Notes: a model not told the origin generated them from the sequence alone. A stretch of 64,000 bases of DNA from Deltaproteobacteria bacterium (GCA_003135135.1 PLDK01000024.1:54536-118535), one strand, 5' to 3'; positions 6,390 through 16,813 are shown, counted from the first letter of the stretch. Program-made: numbers and translations.

Positions 6390-8309
6390 GTGGCCGTTAT
6401 ACCAGGCGATATCGCTCAGGCATTCATTCGAAGAGAAACGGCCGTCGGGCCGGTGACCTCCGCGCGTCATCGCCGGATTGCGATGATCTACGGCGCGATG
6501 TGCATCTTCGGCATGCTGCCGACGATTCTCAGCATGTCGCCGTCGCTGCAGGCTGCGGGGCTGGGCCTGTGGATTCCCGGCGGCGGATTCCTCGCGGTTG
6601 GCGGATGGGCGATCCTGTTGTTTATGCTGACGCTGGCGCTGTTCGCGCTTGCCGTGTTCGCATGGTTCGGCGCCGGGATGGTGGTTGCGCCCATCATCGT
6701 ATGGCTCGGCTCGGCGCTGCTGGCCGGTAAGATGGTGGGCGAGCAGAGCTGGTTTCTCGCGCCATATTTCGTCGCCGCGATAGTCGCGGGAATCGGCATC
6801 TATGCATATCAGCGGCAGCAGGCGCGCAAGACTGCCGAGCTTGCGAAGCTCGAGGCGCGCAAGCGCAGCATCGGGACGGCGATCGCCGAAGCAATCGCCG
6901 TTGCGGCGCCAGTGCCGTCGATGGCCGAGCGCGAACTCACGCCCGACGAGCTCGCAGCGTCGCGCTATGCGCTCGATCGCGCGCTCCAGCCGATCGGTCA
7001 GATGAATGGCTACGACAAGGTCGATCAGTTCCAGACTTCGGCGCTGCGCTATCAGATCAATCACCTGGGTTACGGCTTGGGCATGCTGCAGTGCATGTAC
7101 ACGCCGAGCTTTCATGGATATCTCTCGCAGGCGCAGCGCAACCTGATCGAGCTGTATCTCGATCGCCGAATCTGGGGCTACTGGCTATGGGAGTCGGCGT
7201 GGGGACATTTGAATCTGACCGATCCGGATCCCGCGGCCAAGGACAACATCATGCTCACCGGATGGTTCGGCATCCAGCTCTGCATGTACATGTCAACCAC
7301 CGGAGACCGCCGCTACGCCGCGCCCGGAAGCCTGCCGTTTCGGCGCAACATGCATCGCGTGTTCCATCACGACGCGCACAGCATCGCGCAATCGGTGGCC
7401 AAGAATTTCCTCGATTCGGAATTCTGCCTCTATCCGTGCGAGCCGAACTGGATCTATCCGATTTGCAATCACTACGGGATGACGTCGCTCAAGATTTACG
7501 ATCGCGTGTTCGGCACAAAATACGTTCCGAGCGTGCTCGATCGATGGCTCAAGAATCTCGATACCGAATTCACCGACTACAGCGGCAGCATCATCGGACT
7601 GCGCTCCTCGCTGACGGGAATCAGTTTTCCATTTCCGGCGGCAGATGCGCTCTTCGCGGGATTCGAGAATTGCTTCGCGCCCGATCGCGCGCAGCGGATG
7701 TGGGCCACGGCGCGACAGGATTTGAAATACATCATCAAGTCCGATGAGACTGGCGCGAAGCGGCTTTCGATGCCGGGAAAGGGATTCGACTTTGGCAATT
7801 ACAAATCGGGCTATACCGGCGTGTATGCGATGCTGATGGATACCGCGCGCGAGTTCGGTGATTACGAAATTGCCGACGCAGCCCTGCGCGCGCTCGATGA
7901 GGATTGTGGCCGCGCCGATGACGGCGGCGTACTGCGATATTCGAAGGGCTCGAATCTTTCGAACGCGATGGCGATGCGTGCGCGCATCCATCGCCGCGAT
8001 GACTTTCGCAGGACTATCGCGGAGGGCCCGCCGGAGGCGTCATTGCGCGGACCGATTCTCACCGATGCGAAGTATCCCGAGGTACTGGTGGCGCGCGCAT
8101 TCAGCAACAGCGACGACCTCGAGCTTGTGCTCTATCCGGGCGCGAAGCCTGGTCCGCATGAGATTCGTATCGAGCGGCTGCGGCCGGGCGCCAAATACGC
8201 GATGCGCAACGGCTCGGAGCACGCTTTTACGGCTGACAACAACGGCACGGCATCGCTATCCGTCGAGCTTCACGGCCGCACGCCGATCCATATCGTTCCG
8301 GCCGGCTGA
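6390..8309 (+). CDS. Linalool dehydratase/isomerase-like protein with N-terminal membrane domain
   Basis: Of 639 residues, about the first 150 hold four hydrophobic segments, and the rest is a soluble alpha-barrel-type domain. The core contains LRYQINHLGYGLG, HDAHS, and C(350)EPNWIYPIC(359). Two cysteines nine residues apart after a YPCEP word recall the catalytic cysteine pair of Castellaniella linalool dehydratase/isomerase, which interconverts myrcene, linalool and geraniol. The known enzyme is a soluble periplasmic protein with a cleaved signal, so a multi-span membrane anchor is unusual. This suggests a hydrophobic alkenol or other lipid substrate. It is preceded by a small membrane protein gene and a GAGGAG ribosome site. 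Family assignment is from memory of motifs. Confidence 0.7.
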   Translation: MAVIPGDIAQAFIRRETAVGPVTSARHRRIAMIYGAMCIFGMLPTILSMSPSLQAAGLGLWIPGGGFLAVGGWAILLFMLTLALFALAVFAWFGAGMVVAPIIVWLGSALLAGKMVGEQSWFLAPYFVAAIVAGIGIYAYQRQQARKTAELAKLEARKRSIGTAIAEAIAVAAPVPSMAERELTPDELAASRYALDRALQPIGQMNGYDKVDQFQTSALRYQINHLGYGLGMLQCMYTPSFHGYLSQAQRNLIELYLDRRIWGYWLWESAWGHLNLTDPDPAAKDNIMLTGWFGIQLCMYMSTTGDRRYAAPGSLPFRRNMHRVFHHDAHSIAQSVAKNFLDSEFCLYPCEPNWIYPICNHYGMTSLKIYDRVFGTKYVPSVLDRWLKNLDTEFTDYSGSIIGLRSSLTGISFPFPAADALFAGFENCFAPDRAQRMWATARQDLKYIIKSDETGAKRLSMPGKGFDFGNYKSGYTGVYAMLMDTAREFGDYEIADAALRALDEDCGRADDGGVLRYSKGSNLSNAMAMRARIHRRDDFRRTIAEGPPEASLRGPILTDAKYPEVLVARAFSNSDDLELVLYPGAKPGPHEIRIERLRPGAKYAMRNGSEHAFTADNNGTASLSVELHGRTPIHIVPAG

Positions 8310-8494
8310 TTGGAGGAACGAAGCGCGACGCGCCAGCGGCGGTGCGGTCAGCGATGACGAGGCGCGCCGCCTTCACCTCGGCGGGAAGCGCTTCGACGCT
8401 TTCGACGCTATTGTGCGCGGCGACGCTTGCGGGGTTCGCGGGCGGCGCGTTTCCATCGGCACGTCAAACCGGACTTTTTGATTTGGAGTCCGCG

Positions 8495-9586
8495 TCATTT
8501 GGCTTTTCGAGGCGTGTAAGCCGAGACGTGCAGACCCGGACCGTCCGGAAGAAGCTGCGCGGCCGAGGGGAACTCAACTCCGCAAAACGATCCAGCCGGG
8601 AAAAATCGCGCGCCGCCCGCACCGACCGCGGTTCCACGACGCGAGAGCGCCGATGCGAGATGCACCGCGGTGCTCATGCCAACCGCACTCTCGATAGAAT
8701 CGGTGACCACGACTTTGATTCCGGCGGTCCCCGCCAGTCGCGCAATTTCGACGCATCGAGTCGGGCCTCCGAGCCGCGCTGCTTTCAAGACGAGGTAGTG
8801 GGCGGCATCATGCTCGATAAACGCGCTGAGCGCCGCGGCGCCGCTGAGTGATTCATCGAGGGCGAGCGCAACCCCGGTGGCATCGCTGAGCCGGCGCATG
8901 TCGCCCGGTTGCGGCGAGCGCAAAGGCTCTTCGAGGAACTCTATGCCGTATGGATGGAACGCATGCAGCGCAGCCTCAGCCTGCTTCAGCGTCCATGCGC
9001 GGTTCGCATCGAGACGGATTGAAAGATCGTTTCCGATCGCCATTCTTAACGATGCAACTTTCATGGCGTCCGCCGCGATCGCGCGCGCACCAACCTTGAG
9101 CTTGAAGGACGTGTGCCCATTGCCGACAGCAATGCGTGCTTCCTGGGTCAACTCCCTGGGCGTCCGGCCTGCCAGTAGCGCGCAAACCGGCACAGGTCCG
9201 ATCGATTCGCCGCCCAGCACGGATGCCATCGGAACTCCGCGGATACGCGCGCTGAGATCGATCAGCGCGGTGTCGAGCGCGCATGTTGCGGCGGGCGTAA
9301 ACGGAGAGCCGCCGGAACTATTCTCATCGATCAGGCTGCGCAGTTCGCCGGGATCGCGATGGCGATCGACACTTTGAACGATCGATTCGAGCGCGCGGCG
9401 CGTTTGCGCTATTCGCTCACCGCCGAGCCAATACGCGGGGCTGGCCTCACCCATTCCCCGTTCTCCCGAGTCGGATTCTACCGTCAACACGAATCCTTCG
9501 CGCGATCCGATTCGTCCCCGCGCAGTCGAGAGCGGCCGCACGAAGGGCGCGCAAAATGGAGTGATCGATGCGGCCGTGATCTTCAA
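8495..9586 (-). CDS. menC: o-Succinylbenzoate synthase
   Basis: This is an enolase-superfamily enzyme that dehydrates SHCHC to o-succinylbenzoate in menaquinone synthesis. The barrel shows the KLKVG lysine motif, metal ligands in IRLDANRAW, EFLEEPL and LALDESL, and the second lysine in VLKAARLGG. An N-terminal capping domain begins ITAASITPFCAPF. The start is taken as TTG at 9586, whose TTGA overlaps the menA stop, giving 363 residues. The frame remains open further upstream, but that part overlaps menA and does not look coding. It is the last gene of the operon. Confidence 0.88.
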   Translation of the reverse strand: MKITAASITPFCAPFVRPLSTARGRIGSREGFVLTVESDSGERGMGEASPAYWLGGERIAQTRRALESIVQSVDRHRDPGELRSLIDENSSGGSPFTPAATCALDTALIDLSARIRGVPMASVLGGESIGPVPVCALLAGRTPRELTQEARIAVGNGHTSFKLKVGARAIAADAMKVASLRMAIGNDLSIRLDANRAWTLKQAEAALHAFHPYGIEFLEEPLRSPQPGDMRRLSDATGVALALDESLSGAAALSAFIEHDAAHYLVLKAARLGGPTRCVEIARLAGTAGIKVVVTDSIESAVGMSTAVHLASALSRRGTAVGAGGARFFPAGSFCGVEFPSAAQLLPDGPGLHVSAYTPRKAK

Positions 9587-10482
9587 AGGATGAGCGCCAG
9601 GGTCAGAAGCAGACCGTAGGTGAGATGAAGCGCGGCGGTTCGCGCGAGGCTCTGATTCAAGTCCGCTCCGGTACGCCGGCAAATCGCGCGTATTTCCTCA
9701 AACGCGAGCGGCGTGGCTGCGATCGGCAACAACAACATCGCGCCCCCGAGCCAGGCGAGCACCGGCGTCATCAGGAACGCGATCGCAACCAGGGCGCCGT
9801 ACTCGGCGCGCGCGAAGCCTGGTCCGAACTGCACCGCAAGCGTGCGCTTCCCGGCGCGGCCGTCGGTATCGACGTCGCGCAAATTGTTCACGACCAGAAT
9901 TGCGGTGACAAGGCACGCAATCGGAATCGAGGCTGCGATGGAAAGCGAGGTCGCAGTGCCGGTCTGAAGAAACACCGTCCCGTTCACCGCCACGAGGCCA
10001 AAAAATACAAACACGAACGCGTCGCCCAATCCATTGTACGCGAGCGGCCAGGGTCCGGCGGTGTATGCGATTGCCGCCACCAACGACACGATCCCGATGC
10101 TCAGAATCGGCCATCCACCGACCGAGACGAGGTAGCATCCGATCAGCGCCGCGAGACCGAGCACGCCAAGCGCCGCGTTCCTGACCGTCGACGGCTCGAC
10201 CAGGCCTGCCTGTGTGACGCGAAGCGGTCCGAGCCGCGCCGCTGTGTCGGCACCCGCGACGAAATCGAAATAATCATTGGCGAGGTTGGTGCCGATCTGA
10301 ATCAGCAATGCCGCGAGCAGGGTCATTAACCCGAGCATCACTCTCACGTGGCCGCTGCGATGCGCCAAAGCCAAACCCACAATCACGGGCGCCGCGGCAG
10401 CGGTCAAGGTCCGCGGTCGAACAGCGGCAAGCCAAACCGAAAAGCCCGGCGGATCCAAATTTTCGATCGCTTGAGCGCTCAC
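9583..10482 (-). CDS. menA: 1,4-Dihydroxy-2-naphthoate polyprenyltransferase
   Basis: The 299-residue integral membrane protein belongs to the UbiA superfamily and joins DHNA to a polyprenyl diphosphate. The first Asp-rich motif is [14 protein letters not shown] and the second is [18 protein letters not shown], a MenA-type sequence. About eight hydrophobic helices are visible. The GTG start at 10482 overlaps the menB stop (GTGA), so the upstream extension of the frame is rejected. Its 3' end overlaps menC. A second, divergent UbiA-family gene lies at 41393-42415. Confidence 0.9.
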   Translation of the reverse strand: MSAQAIENLDPPGFSVWLAAVRPRTLTAAAAPVIVGLALAHRSGHVRVMLGLMTLLAALLIQIGTNLANDYFDFVAGADTAARLGPLRVTQAGLVEPSTVRNAALGVLGLAALIGCYLVSVGGWPILSIGIVSLVAAIAYTAGPWPLAYNGLGDAFVFVFFGLVAVNGTVFLQTGTATSLSIAASIPIACLVTAILVVNNLRDVDTDGRAGKRTLAVQFGPGFARAEYGALVAIAFLMTPVLAWLGGAMLLLPIAATPLAFEEIRAICRRTGADLNQSLARTAALHLTYGLLLTLALIL

Positions 10483-11297
10483 GGCACGCGCTTGAATCTC
10501 GAGAAGTCGGGCTTGCGCTTCTGGTTGTAGGCGTTGCGGCCTTCCTGCGCCTCTTCCGTCATGTAGTAGAGCAAGGTGGTATTTCCAGCCAGTTCCTGGA
10601 TTCCCGCCATCCCGTCCATCTCGGCATTGAATGCCGACTTGAGGCATCGCAGCGCCATCGGGCTTTGAGCGAGAATCTCGCGGCACCACTGGACGGTCGT
10701 CTCTTCTAATTGCGCCAGTGGCACAACCACGTTGACCAATCCCATATCGAGCGCTTCGGCCGCACTATAGCGCCGGCACAGGTACCAAATCTCGCGCGCC
10801 TTTTTCTGACCGACGAGCCGCGCGAGTTGCGATGCGCCGAGACCGCCGTCGAAACTTCCGACCCTGGGCCCGGTCTGGCCGAAGACCGCGTTGTCGGCGG
10901 CAATAGTCAGATCGCATACTACGTGCAGCACATGGCCGCCGCCGATCGCGAAACCGGCCACCATCGCGATAACCGGTTTCGGGATGCTGCGAATCAGCTT
11001 TTGCAGGTCGAGCACGTTGAGGCGCGGAACGCCGTCGGCGCCGACGTAACCCTGCTCGCCGCGGATGCGTTGATCGCCGCCGCTGCAAAAGGCCTCAGTG
11101 CCCTCACCGGTCAGGATGATCACGCCAATCTCGCCGTCTTCCCGCGCGCGCGCGAAGGCGTCGAGCAACTCCGTCACCGTGAGTGGACGAAATGCGTTGC
11201 GGACCTCGGGGCGGTTGATCGAAATCCGCGCGATTCCTTCGGCCTTCTGAAATCTGATGTCCTTATATTCGTGCGCGTCATGCCATTCGATTTGCAC
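10479..11297 (-). CDS. menB: 1,4-Dihydroxy-2-naphthoyl-CoA synthase
   Basis: This crotonase-family enzyme closes the naphthoquinone ring from o-succinylbenzoyl-CoA. Its 272 residues match the usual MenB length. Diagnostic segments are [20 protein letters not shown], the oxyanion stretch [34 protein letters not shown], and the C-terminal [18 protein letters not shown], which reaches into the neighbouring subunit. It starts at GTG with AAGGAG eight bases upstream. No menE ligase, which should supply its substrate, is in this operon. Confidence 0.93.
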   Translation of the reverse strand: MQIEWHDAHEYKDIRFQKAEGIARISINRPEVRNAFRPLTVTELLDAFARAREDGEIGVIILTGEGTEAFCSGGDQRIRGEQGYVGADGVPRLNVLDLQKLIRSIPKPVIAMVAGFAIGGGHVLHVVCDLTIAADNAVFGQTGPRVGSFDGGLGASQLARLVGQKKAREIWYLCRRYSAAEALDMGLVNVVVPLAQLEETTVQWCREILAQSPMALRCLKSAFNAEMDGMAGIQELAGNTTLLYYMTEEAQEGRNAYNQKRKPDFSRFKRVP

Positions 11298-11336
11298 TGC
11301 GGTTCTCCTTAAAGTGTTGGATTAAGTTTTTACTTT

Positions 11337-12185
11337 TTACGGTTCGCGGTTAAGAAAATCGGCGACGAGGCGGTTGAACTCGCGGGGACGTTCGAGATGC
11401 GGTGCGTGACCCGCGCCGCCGATCGCTTCAAAGCGCGCATCACCGGCCAGAGCAGCCATTTGCTCGCCGATGGCGGTGAACTTCAAGTCCAGCGCGCCGG
11501 CGATCGCGAGGGTCGGCATGCGCAGCGCCGGTAGTTCGTCGCCGAGCCATGGCTGCACGCCGGTTCCCACCCCGCGGAGACTTCGCGCAAGTTCTTCGAC
11601 GCAGCAGCCGAACCGCTCGCGCCGCAAACGATCGATCTTTTCGGCCGGCATCCGCGCCATCGACTCAAACAGCGGGATCGACTCCCATCGTTTGACGAAT
11701 GCTTCGATTCCCGCGCTCTCGGCGAACGCCGCCAGCTCAGCGTCGGCTTGTATCCGAGCTGCCCGATTGGCGGAATCCGCGATACCCGGGGAAGCGCTCT
11801 CCAGCACCAGCCGGTTGATATGAGCGCCGTAATTGAGCGCGATAAACAGCGCGAGCCTGCCGCCCATCGAGTAACCGAGGAGCGAGAAGCGCGGGACTGC
11901 GAGAACCTCCGTGAGCAAGCGAATCACCATCGCCGCCGCGCGCTCGATCGAATAATTTTCAACGTCGATTCCGACTCGGGTGCCTCCGTGTCCCGGCAAA
12001 TCGATGCTGACGACGCGCCGATCCGTCCGGAGTTGCTCGCGCAGATCGCGCCAACTGTCCTTGCTGCCGGTGAAACCGTGCAGCAGGACGACAGGATCGC
12101 GCGCCGGGGTCTGCGGCGAAAGCGCGGATGGACCTTCGTCGCTGAATTCGACGGTCGCAGTGCCGATCTCAACTCGACGATTCAT
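11337..12185 (-). CDS. menH: Alpha/beta hydrolase, SHCHC synthase
   Basis: The 282-residue hydrolase has the nucleophile elbow GYSMGGR (Ser106), an Asp in GALDLKF and a His in GGAGHAPHLERP, the expected Ser-Asp-His order. HGFTGSKDSW supplies the oxyanion hole. Position between menD and menB supports MenH, which eliminates pyruvate from SEPHCHC, over a generic hydrolase. The gene starts 12 bases after menD, in an A-rich gap that contains GTGAAAAGTGAAAA. Confidence 0.85.
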   Translation of the reverse strand: MNRRVEIGTATVEFSDEGPSALSPQTPARDPVVLLHGFTGSKDSWRDLREQLRTDRRVVSIDLPGHGGTRVGIDVENYSIERAAAMVIRLLTEVLAVPRFSLLGYSMGGRLALFIALNYGAHINRLVLESASPGIADSANRAARIQADAELAAFAESAGIEAFVKRWESIPLFESMARMPAEKIDRLRRERFGCCVEELARSLRGVGTGVQPWLGDELPALRMPTLAIAGALDLKFTAIGEQMAALAGDARFEAIGGAGHAPHLERPREFNRLVADFLNREP

Positions 12186-12197
12186 CGGATAATTTTT

Positions 12198-14000
12198 TCA
12201 CTTTTCACGGGCTGCGGCGTGGAGCCGGGTAAGCGTCGTCTCGATCAGCCGGCGATGCATCGCGAGGTTGCGGGCTCGATCGCCTCGAATCTCGAGCAAG
12301 TGCAAGCCGGGATGATCGAGAGCGTATCCGACTGCGGCGTTAAATTCGCTCCACGAGCCAGCGCGCGCGTATCGTGCCCGGCCCAGTGCGGAAGCCCGCT
12401 CGAAATCGAGTCCGTGCGGCGTCGCGAAGAAGGTTTCGAAGCTGTCGCCGAGCGCGGCCTGGGGCAGAAATGAGAAAATTCCGCCGCCGTCATTGTTAAT
12501 CACGGTCACGAGCAGATGGACGGGGTAACGCGCCGCGATTTGCAGGGCGCCGATATCGTGGAGAAGGCTCAAGTCGCCGAGGACGAGAATGGTCGGCGCT
12601 TTTCGCGCGGCGGCCGCACCCAGGGCAGTTGCGAGCACTCCGTCGATGCCATTGGCGCCGCGATTGCAAAATAGCGCAGTGTCGCGGTCCGACTGTCCGA
12701 CGAAAGTATCGAAGTCGCGCACCGGCATGCTGTTGCCGGTATGCACGGCGCAACCGCCCGGCGCCAGCCGCATCAGCTCGGCAACGACCTTGCCCTCGAA
12801 CATCGTAGTTTCATCGGCGAGCATCGCATCGAGCGCCGCGCGCGATCGCGCCGATGCCGCAAGCCACGAATCGAGCCACGGCGACATCTTCGGCGAGTCA
12901 TCAAGCGACTCGAACAGCGCGTCGCACAATTCAACTGTCCCGACCTGCGCTACGTCGGAGGCGATTTGAAGCGGATCGGGCCAGGTTCCCGGCTCCGCGA
13001 CCATCAGGTGGGATCGGCGCGGTCGCGAGGCGAGAAATTGCCCGAGGCTCTTCGAGACGGGAGGATCGCCAAACTGGATCACGGCGTCGGGCTGATTAGC
13101 CTCGCAAAACGCCGGGTCGCGAAGCAGGACGTCGTAGGCATCGACGATCCTCGAGCGGTCGTGATGGCCGGCACGAAGACCCGACAATGGATCGGCGAGG
13201 ACCGGCCAGTTGAGCCGCCCGGCGAGCCGCGCAATCGAGCGGGCCGCATCCGGCGACGGCGCGGCGGGACCGGATACTATCAGGCCTCGATCGCAGCCGC
13301 GCAGCTTGTGGGCGAGCGCGCCAATCGAATCGGGCGGTAGGGCGGGGCGCGCGGGATAAACCCGCGTGTACGGTGCGCGCGATTCATCCGCCGCGAATTC
13401 GCTTTCACCGATGCGTGCAAGCGCCTCGCGTTCCTCGCTCACGTCGATAAGCGGTTCGCGCATCGGCAGGTTCAGATGCACCGGTCCGGCCGGCATTTGC
13501 GCCGCGGTGGCGAACGCGCGGCAAGCGATCGTGCGGTAATAGCTGTCGAGGTCGAGGCCCGCGACGGGAGTGGCGAGATCGACGCTCCATCGCGCGTGAC
13601 TCCCGAACATCCTGACCTGGTCGATGGTCTGCGGGGAGCGGCAATCGCGCGCCTCGGGCGGACGGTCGGTGGTGATGACGATCAGCGGAATCCTGGACAG
13701 GGAAGCCTCGACGACGGCGGGCATGTAGTTGGCCGCGGCGGTGCCCGAAGTGCATACGAGGATGACGGGGCAGCGGGTCTCACGCGCCATCCCGAGCGCA
13801 AAGAATCCGGCGCTGCGTTCGTCGAGGATCACCCATGGCCGCACTGCGGGCGCCCGCAGCAGGCCGGTGACGATCGCGGTGGAGCGGGAGCCGGGCGAGA
13901 TGCAGGCGTTGGCGACGCCGCAACGCGCGAACTCATCCATCATGACGGCGGCCGCGCGGCTATTGGGATTACGCGATGGTTCCAAGGGGGGTGCTCCCAA
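12198..14000 (-). CDS. menD: SEPHCHC synthase
   Basis: This thiamine-diphosphate enzyme couples 2-oxoglutarate to isochorismate. The N-terminal domain has [12 protein letters not shown] and the catalytic-type glutamate in [15 protein letters not shown]. The C-terminal TPP-binding domain has [13 protein letters not shown] and [13 protein letters not shown]. At about 600 residues it is slightly longer than many MenD proteins. The start is uncertain: the TTG at 14000 lies inside menF and has no good ribosome site, and downstream alternatives exist, but conserved homology begins by about [13 protein letters not shown]. Confidence 0.9.
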   Translation of the reverse strand: MGAPPLEPSRNPNSRAAAVMMDEFARCGVANACISPGSRSTAIVTGLLRAPAVRPWVILDERSAGFFALGMARETRCPVILVCTSGTAAANYMPAVVEASLSRIPLIVITTDRPPEARDCRSPQTIDQVRMFGSHARWSVDLATPVAGLDLDSYYRTIACRAFATAAQMPAGPVHLNLPMREPLIDVSEEREALARIGESEFAADESRAPYTRVYPARPALPPDSIGALAHKLRGCDRGLIVSGPAAPSPDAARSIARLAGRLNWPVLADPLSGLRAGHHDRSRIVDAYDVLLRDPAFCEANQPDAVIQFGDPPVSKSLGQFLASRPRRSHLMVAEPGTWPDPLQIASDVAQVGTVELCDALFESLDDSPKMSPWLDSWLAASARSRAALDAMLADETTMFEGKVVAELMRLAPGGCAVHTGNSMPVRDFDTFVGQSDRDTALFCNRGANGIDGVLATALGAAAARKAPTILVLGDLSLLHDIGALQIAARYPVHLLVTVINNDGGGIFSFLPQAALGDSFETFFATPHGLDFERASALGRARYARAGSWSEFNAAVGYALDHPGLHLLEIRGDRARNLAMHRRLIETTLTRLHAAAREK

Positions 14001-15306
14001 TCAGGGCGGTCAGCTTATTTTCAGTCTCGGCAAATTCCGCTTCGGAGTCGGAACCCGCGACGATCCCGGCGCCCCCGAAGAGGTACATCCTGCTGCCGTC
14101 GATAACGCCTGCGCGCAGCGCGACCGCGAACTCGCCCTGGCCCTTGGCGTCAATCCAACCGACGGCGCCGGTGTACCAGCCGCGCTCCGGTTCTTCGCGC
14201 TCGATGATTGCGCGGGCCGCTTCGCGCGGCACACCGCATACGGCGGGCGTAGGGTGAAGAAGTCCGGCGAGTTCGATGACGCTGCGAGGTTCACGCAAGC
14301 GGCCCTCGATCCGGGTGAACAGATGCTGCGCCTCGGGCAACAGCATCAGGCGCGGCTGCGCGGCAACGTTCAACGGTGAAGCCACGGGCTCGAGCGCCGA
14401 GGCGAGCGCATTGACGACATATTGGTGCTCTTCGAGGTTTTTCGCCGAACTGAGCAGCGAATCGCCCAGCGCGCGATCTTCTTCAGGGTTGTCGCCGCGC
14501 GGCACGGAACCGGCCAGCGCACTTGACGTGACAGTTTCTCCGTCGAGCTCGACCAGACGTTCAGGCGTGGAACCGACGAACGAGGTAATCCGGGGGCTGA
14601 CGAAGAAGTTGACGCATGAGGGGCGCGCGGCGCGCGCTGAATCGATGAAACGCGCAGGATCGATCGGCGAATCGGTTTCGATCGTCAGGCTCCGGGACAG
14701 CACTACCTTTTTGAGCGCGCCGCCAAGGATTTGTGAGCGGACGCGTTCGACGCGCTCGCGCCAATCAATCCGCTCCAGCGATGTCGTTGCCGATGGCCGG
14801 AGTTCCAAAAGTGGCGATGGATCTGCAGACCGATGGCAAGAGCGTGGGGGCTGGAGCGCTCGCGCGAGGAGACGATCGACTGAGTCCCGGTCGTCCTTTG
14901 CCCAGGTCATAGTCAGGGTGCATCGCGCGCCACGGCGAACCCACAAAAGCCTGGGCAGGAAGATCCACGCGGGTGGAAACTCGCGCCATTCGCGCGCCTG
15001 GCACGCGCGATCGGAAAAGCCAAAGCCTCCGACCATCAACGGACCGCCGCCCGGATTACCGCTACGACCTGGATTTAACGAGCGGAGAAGCTCGCGGGAG
15101 CGCTCCGAGACATCCCGGAATCGGCCGGCACCCGATGCTCGAAACTCCGCAACCGCGCCGGCCGCGGCGATAGTCAGTCCGTGGTCGGGCCGTTCCCAAT
15201 AGAAGAGCGGGGTCGCGCCGCAGCCGCGGATCGCGCGGAGCAAATCGACAGGTTCATCGACTGGAACTGTCTCGGAAAAAATCGAGTCCGGATAATTCAT
15301 CGCCAC
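13969..15306 (-). CDS. menF: Menaquinone-specific isochorismate synthase
   Basis: The 445-residue protein is a chorismate-utilising enzyme that converts chorismate to isochorismate, the entry step of the pathway. The C-terminal catalytic domain shows [50 protein letters not shown] and [11 protein letters not shown], with Mg-binding glutamates. It starts 16 bases after ubiE and its 3' end overlaps the likely menD start. Isochorismate could also feed siderophore synthesis, but the operon context points to menaquinone. Confidence 0.9.
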   Translation of the reverse strand: MAMNYPDSIFSETVPVDEPVDLLRAIRGCGATPLFYWERPDHGLTIAAAGAVAEFRASGAGRFRDVSERSRELLRSLNPGRSGNPGGGPLMVGGFGFSDRACQAREWREFPPAWIFLPRLLWVRRGARCTLTMTWAKDDRDSVDRLLARALQPPRSCHRSADPSPLLELRPSATTSLERIDWRERVERVRSQILGGALKKVVLSRSLTIETDSPIDPARFIDSARAARPSCVNFFVSPRITSFVGSTPERLVELDGETVTSSALAGSVPRGDNPEEDRALGDSLLSSAKNLEEHQYVVNALASALEPVASPLNVAAQPRLMLLPEAQHLFTRIEGRLREPRSVIELAGLLHPTPAVCGVPREAARAIIEREEPERGWYTGAVGWIDAKGQGEFAVALRAGVIDGSRMYLFGGAGIVAGSDSEAEFAETENKLTALIGSTPLGTIA

Positions 15307-15321
15307 ACAATTCCCTAACGG

Positions 15322-16011
15322 CTATCGGTGTCCGGTGATGAGCTGCACGGCGCCACCGAGAAAGCGGCGCTTGTTGAGATCGCGAAAGCCCGCATCGGTG
15401 AGCATCGCCATCATGCGCGCCTCGTCGGGAAGGTAAGTCACGGAGGACGGCAGCCATGCGTATGCGTCGCGATCGACGAGCCGGCCCACGAGCGGCACGA
15501 GCTTGTGAAAGTAGATGCGATGCCCGGCGCGGAGCAGGGGCGAGGCGGGAGTATCCACTTCGAGCAGCGCGATTTTTCCGCCGGTCTTCAGGACGCGGAA
15601 ACATTCGCGAAACGGGTCTTCCAAATTCGCGAAGTTACGGAGCGAAAAGCCCGACACGACCGCGTCGAAGGAGCCAGCGCGCAGGGGCAAGCGGAGTGCG
15701 TCGGCGCGGATCAAGCTGGAACACGCGGAGCGGCGTTTCACTTGCGCCATGCGCAGCATCTCGTGCGAGAAATCCAGCCCCACGACGCGGACGCCAATCC
15801 TTGCGAGGTCGGCACAGAAGTCACCGCTGCCACAGGCCAAATCGAGCGCGCGAGAATCCCGCGGCAGCGCCAGCGCCTCGACCGCGTCCCTTCGCCAGCG
15901 CCGGTCCATGCCGAACGTCATGAGGCGATTCATCAGGTCGTAGCGCGGGGCGATCCGATCGAACATCGCCTTGACCACAGCCGCCTTGGCGTTCGCTTCG
16001 GGCATATTCAT
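15322..16011 (-). CDS. ubiE: Demethylmenaquinone methyltransferase
   Basis: The 229-residue SAM-dependent methyltransferase performs the last step of menaquinone synthesis. Visible motifs are FDRIAPRYDLMNRLMTFGMD near the N-terminus, SAM motif I LDLACGSGDF, the post-I aspartate in VGLDFSHEML, and FSLRNF, all typical of UbiE/MenG. The ATG overlaps the stop of the preceding MerR-type regulator gene (ATGA), which makes its translation depend on the regulator's translation. Confidence 0.9.
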   Translation of the reverse strand: MNMPEANAKAAVVKAMFDRIAPRYDLMNRLMTFGMDRRWRRDAVEALALPRDSRALDLACGSGDFCADLARIGVRVVGLDFSHEMLRMAQVKRRSACSSLIRADALRLPLRAGSFDAVVSGFSLRNFANLEDPFRECFRVLKTGGKIALLEVDTPASPLLRAGHRIYFHKLVPLVGRLVDRDAYAWLPSSVTYLPDEARMMAMLTDAGFRDLNKRRFLGGAVQLITGHR

Positions 16012-16763
16012 CGCTGCGCGAGCCGAAGCCTGACTTCTCCAGCCGTGCGCTGCGCGACGCGGAAGGCCTTCTTGTCGCCGCTATCCTTGATCCGCGCCAG
16101 CGCGCGTCCGACCAGCAAGCGATGAAAGTGTTGCGCGACGAGAGTGACTACGATCGGCAACATCTCGCGAAATGCGTCGGCGACCGCCTCGACGTCGTCA
16201 CCGTCCCTGCGGCGGCCGCGGACATACGCGTTGAAAAGATCGATTGCCTCGTCCACCGTCTGGCCGGTCGCACGATGGTGCTTAATGGCGACCTCGAGCA
16301 GGCGGGTGATGGGCAAGCCGTGTTCGAGCAAACGCATGACACCGCGCGCGGCCTCGAGATCGACGTCGGAATAAAGGTTGTTGCCGGTTTCGCCGGCGAC
16401 TGCCTCGCGCAGTTCGGAGCTGTCCACCAGATCGAGCAGTCCCTTTGGAATCCCGAGCCGATCCGCGAATTGGGTACTGGTGTAACGCGCCTCACCGGCC
16501 TTTTCCTTGACGGCGGCGACCAGCGCTCGATCGACGACATCCTTTTTCGGGCTGCTGATGAGAGTCTTGACCACCTTGAGCGGAAGTCCGCGTGCGGACA
16601 TCGAGCGGATCAGGCGCAGGCGCTTGAGGTGTGAATCGTTATAGACGGCAGCGCGGCCGCGACGGCGGGGACCGTCGAGCAGGCCGAGGCTCTGATAATA
16701 GCGGATGGTATCCACAGGCAAGGCGGAAGCCCTTACCAGTTCCGGCAAGCTGTACGACTTCAT
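16008..16763 (-). CDS. MerR-family transcriptional regulator heading the menaquinone operon
   Basis: The first 70 residues form a MerR winged helix-turn-helix: YSLPELVRASALPVDTIRYYQ and GLLDGPRRRGRAAVYND. The remaining 180 residues are helical and unassigned. They contain a histidine pair in AIKHHRATG and another in AQHFHRLL, which could sense a metal or other ligand. The ATG at 16763 has AAGAG about nine bases upstream. The next genes are ubiE and the men genes with an ATGA overlap, so the regulator probably controls its own operon. A palindrome lies just upstream of it. Confidence 0.8.
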   Translation of the reverse strand: MKSYSLPELVRASALPVDTIRYYQSLGLLDGPRRRGRAAVYNDSHLKRLRLIRSMSARGLPLKVVKTLISSPKKDVVDRALVAAVKEKAGEARYTSTQFADRLGIPKGLLDLVDSSELREAVAGETGNNLYSDVDLEAARGVMRLLEHGLPITRLLEVAIKHHRATGQTVDEAIDLFNAYVRGRRRDGDDVEAVADAFREMLPIVVTLVAQHFHRLLVGRALARIKDSGDKKAFRVAQRTAGEVRLRLAQR

Positions 16764-16771
16764 GAGCATCA

Positions 16772-16783
16772 ACTCTTAGAGTA
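16772..16783. promoter_or_regulatory. Candidate operator for the MerR regulator
   Basis: The perfect palindrome ACTCTTAGAGT lies 10-20 bases before the regulator start, and TTGACT with following AT-rich bases upstream could be a -35/-10 pair on the minus strand. Palindromes at promoters are how MerR proteins usually autoregulate. The position may be off by one base. Confidence 0.4.
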
Positions 16784-16813
16784 ATTGCTCACGGAGTCAA
16801 GAGAAAGATTTGG

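Noticed and set aside
8342-8851. Rightward frame with a signal-like N-terminus after the Ldi-like gene
   Set aside because: Most of it is antisense to menC and the composition becomes Arg/Ser-rich. The signal-like start is probably chance.
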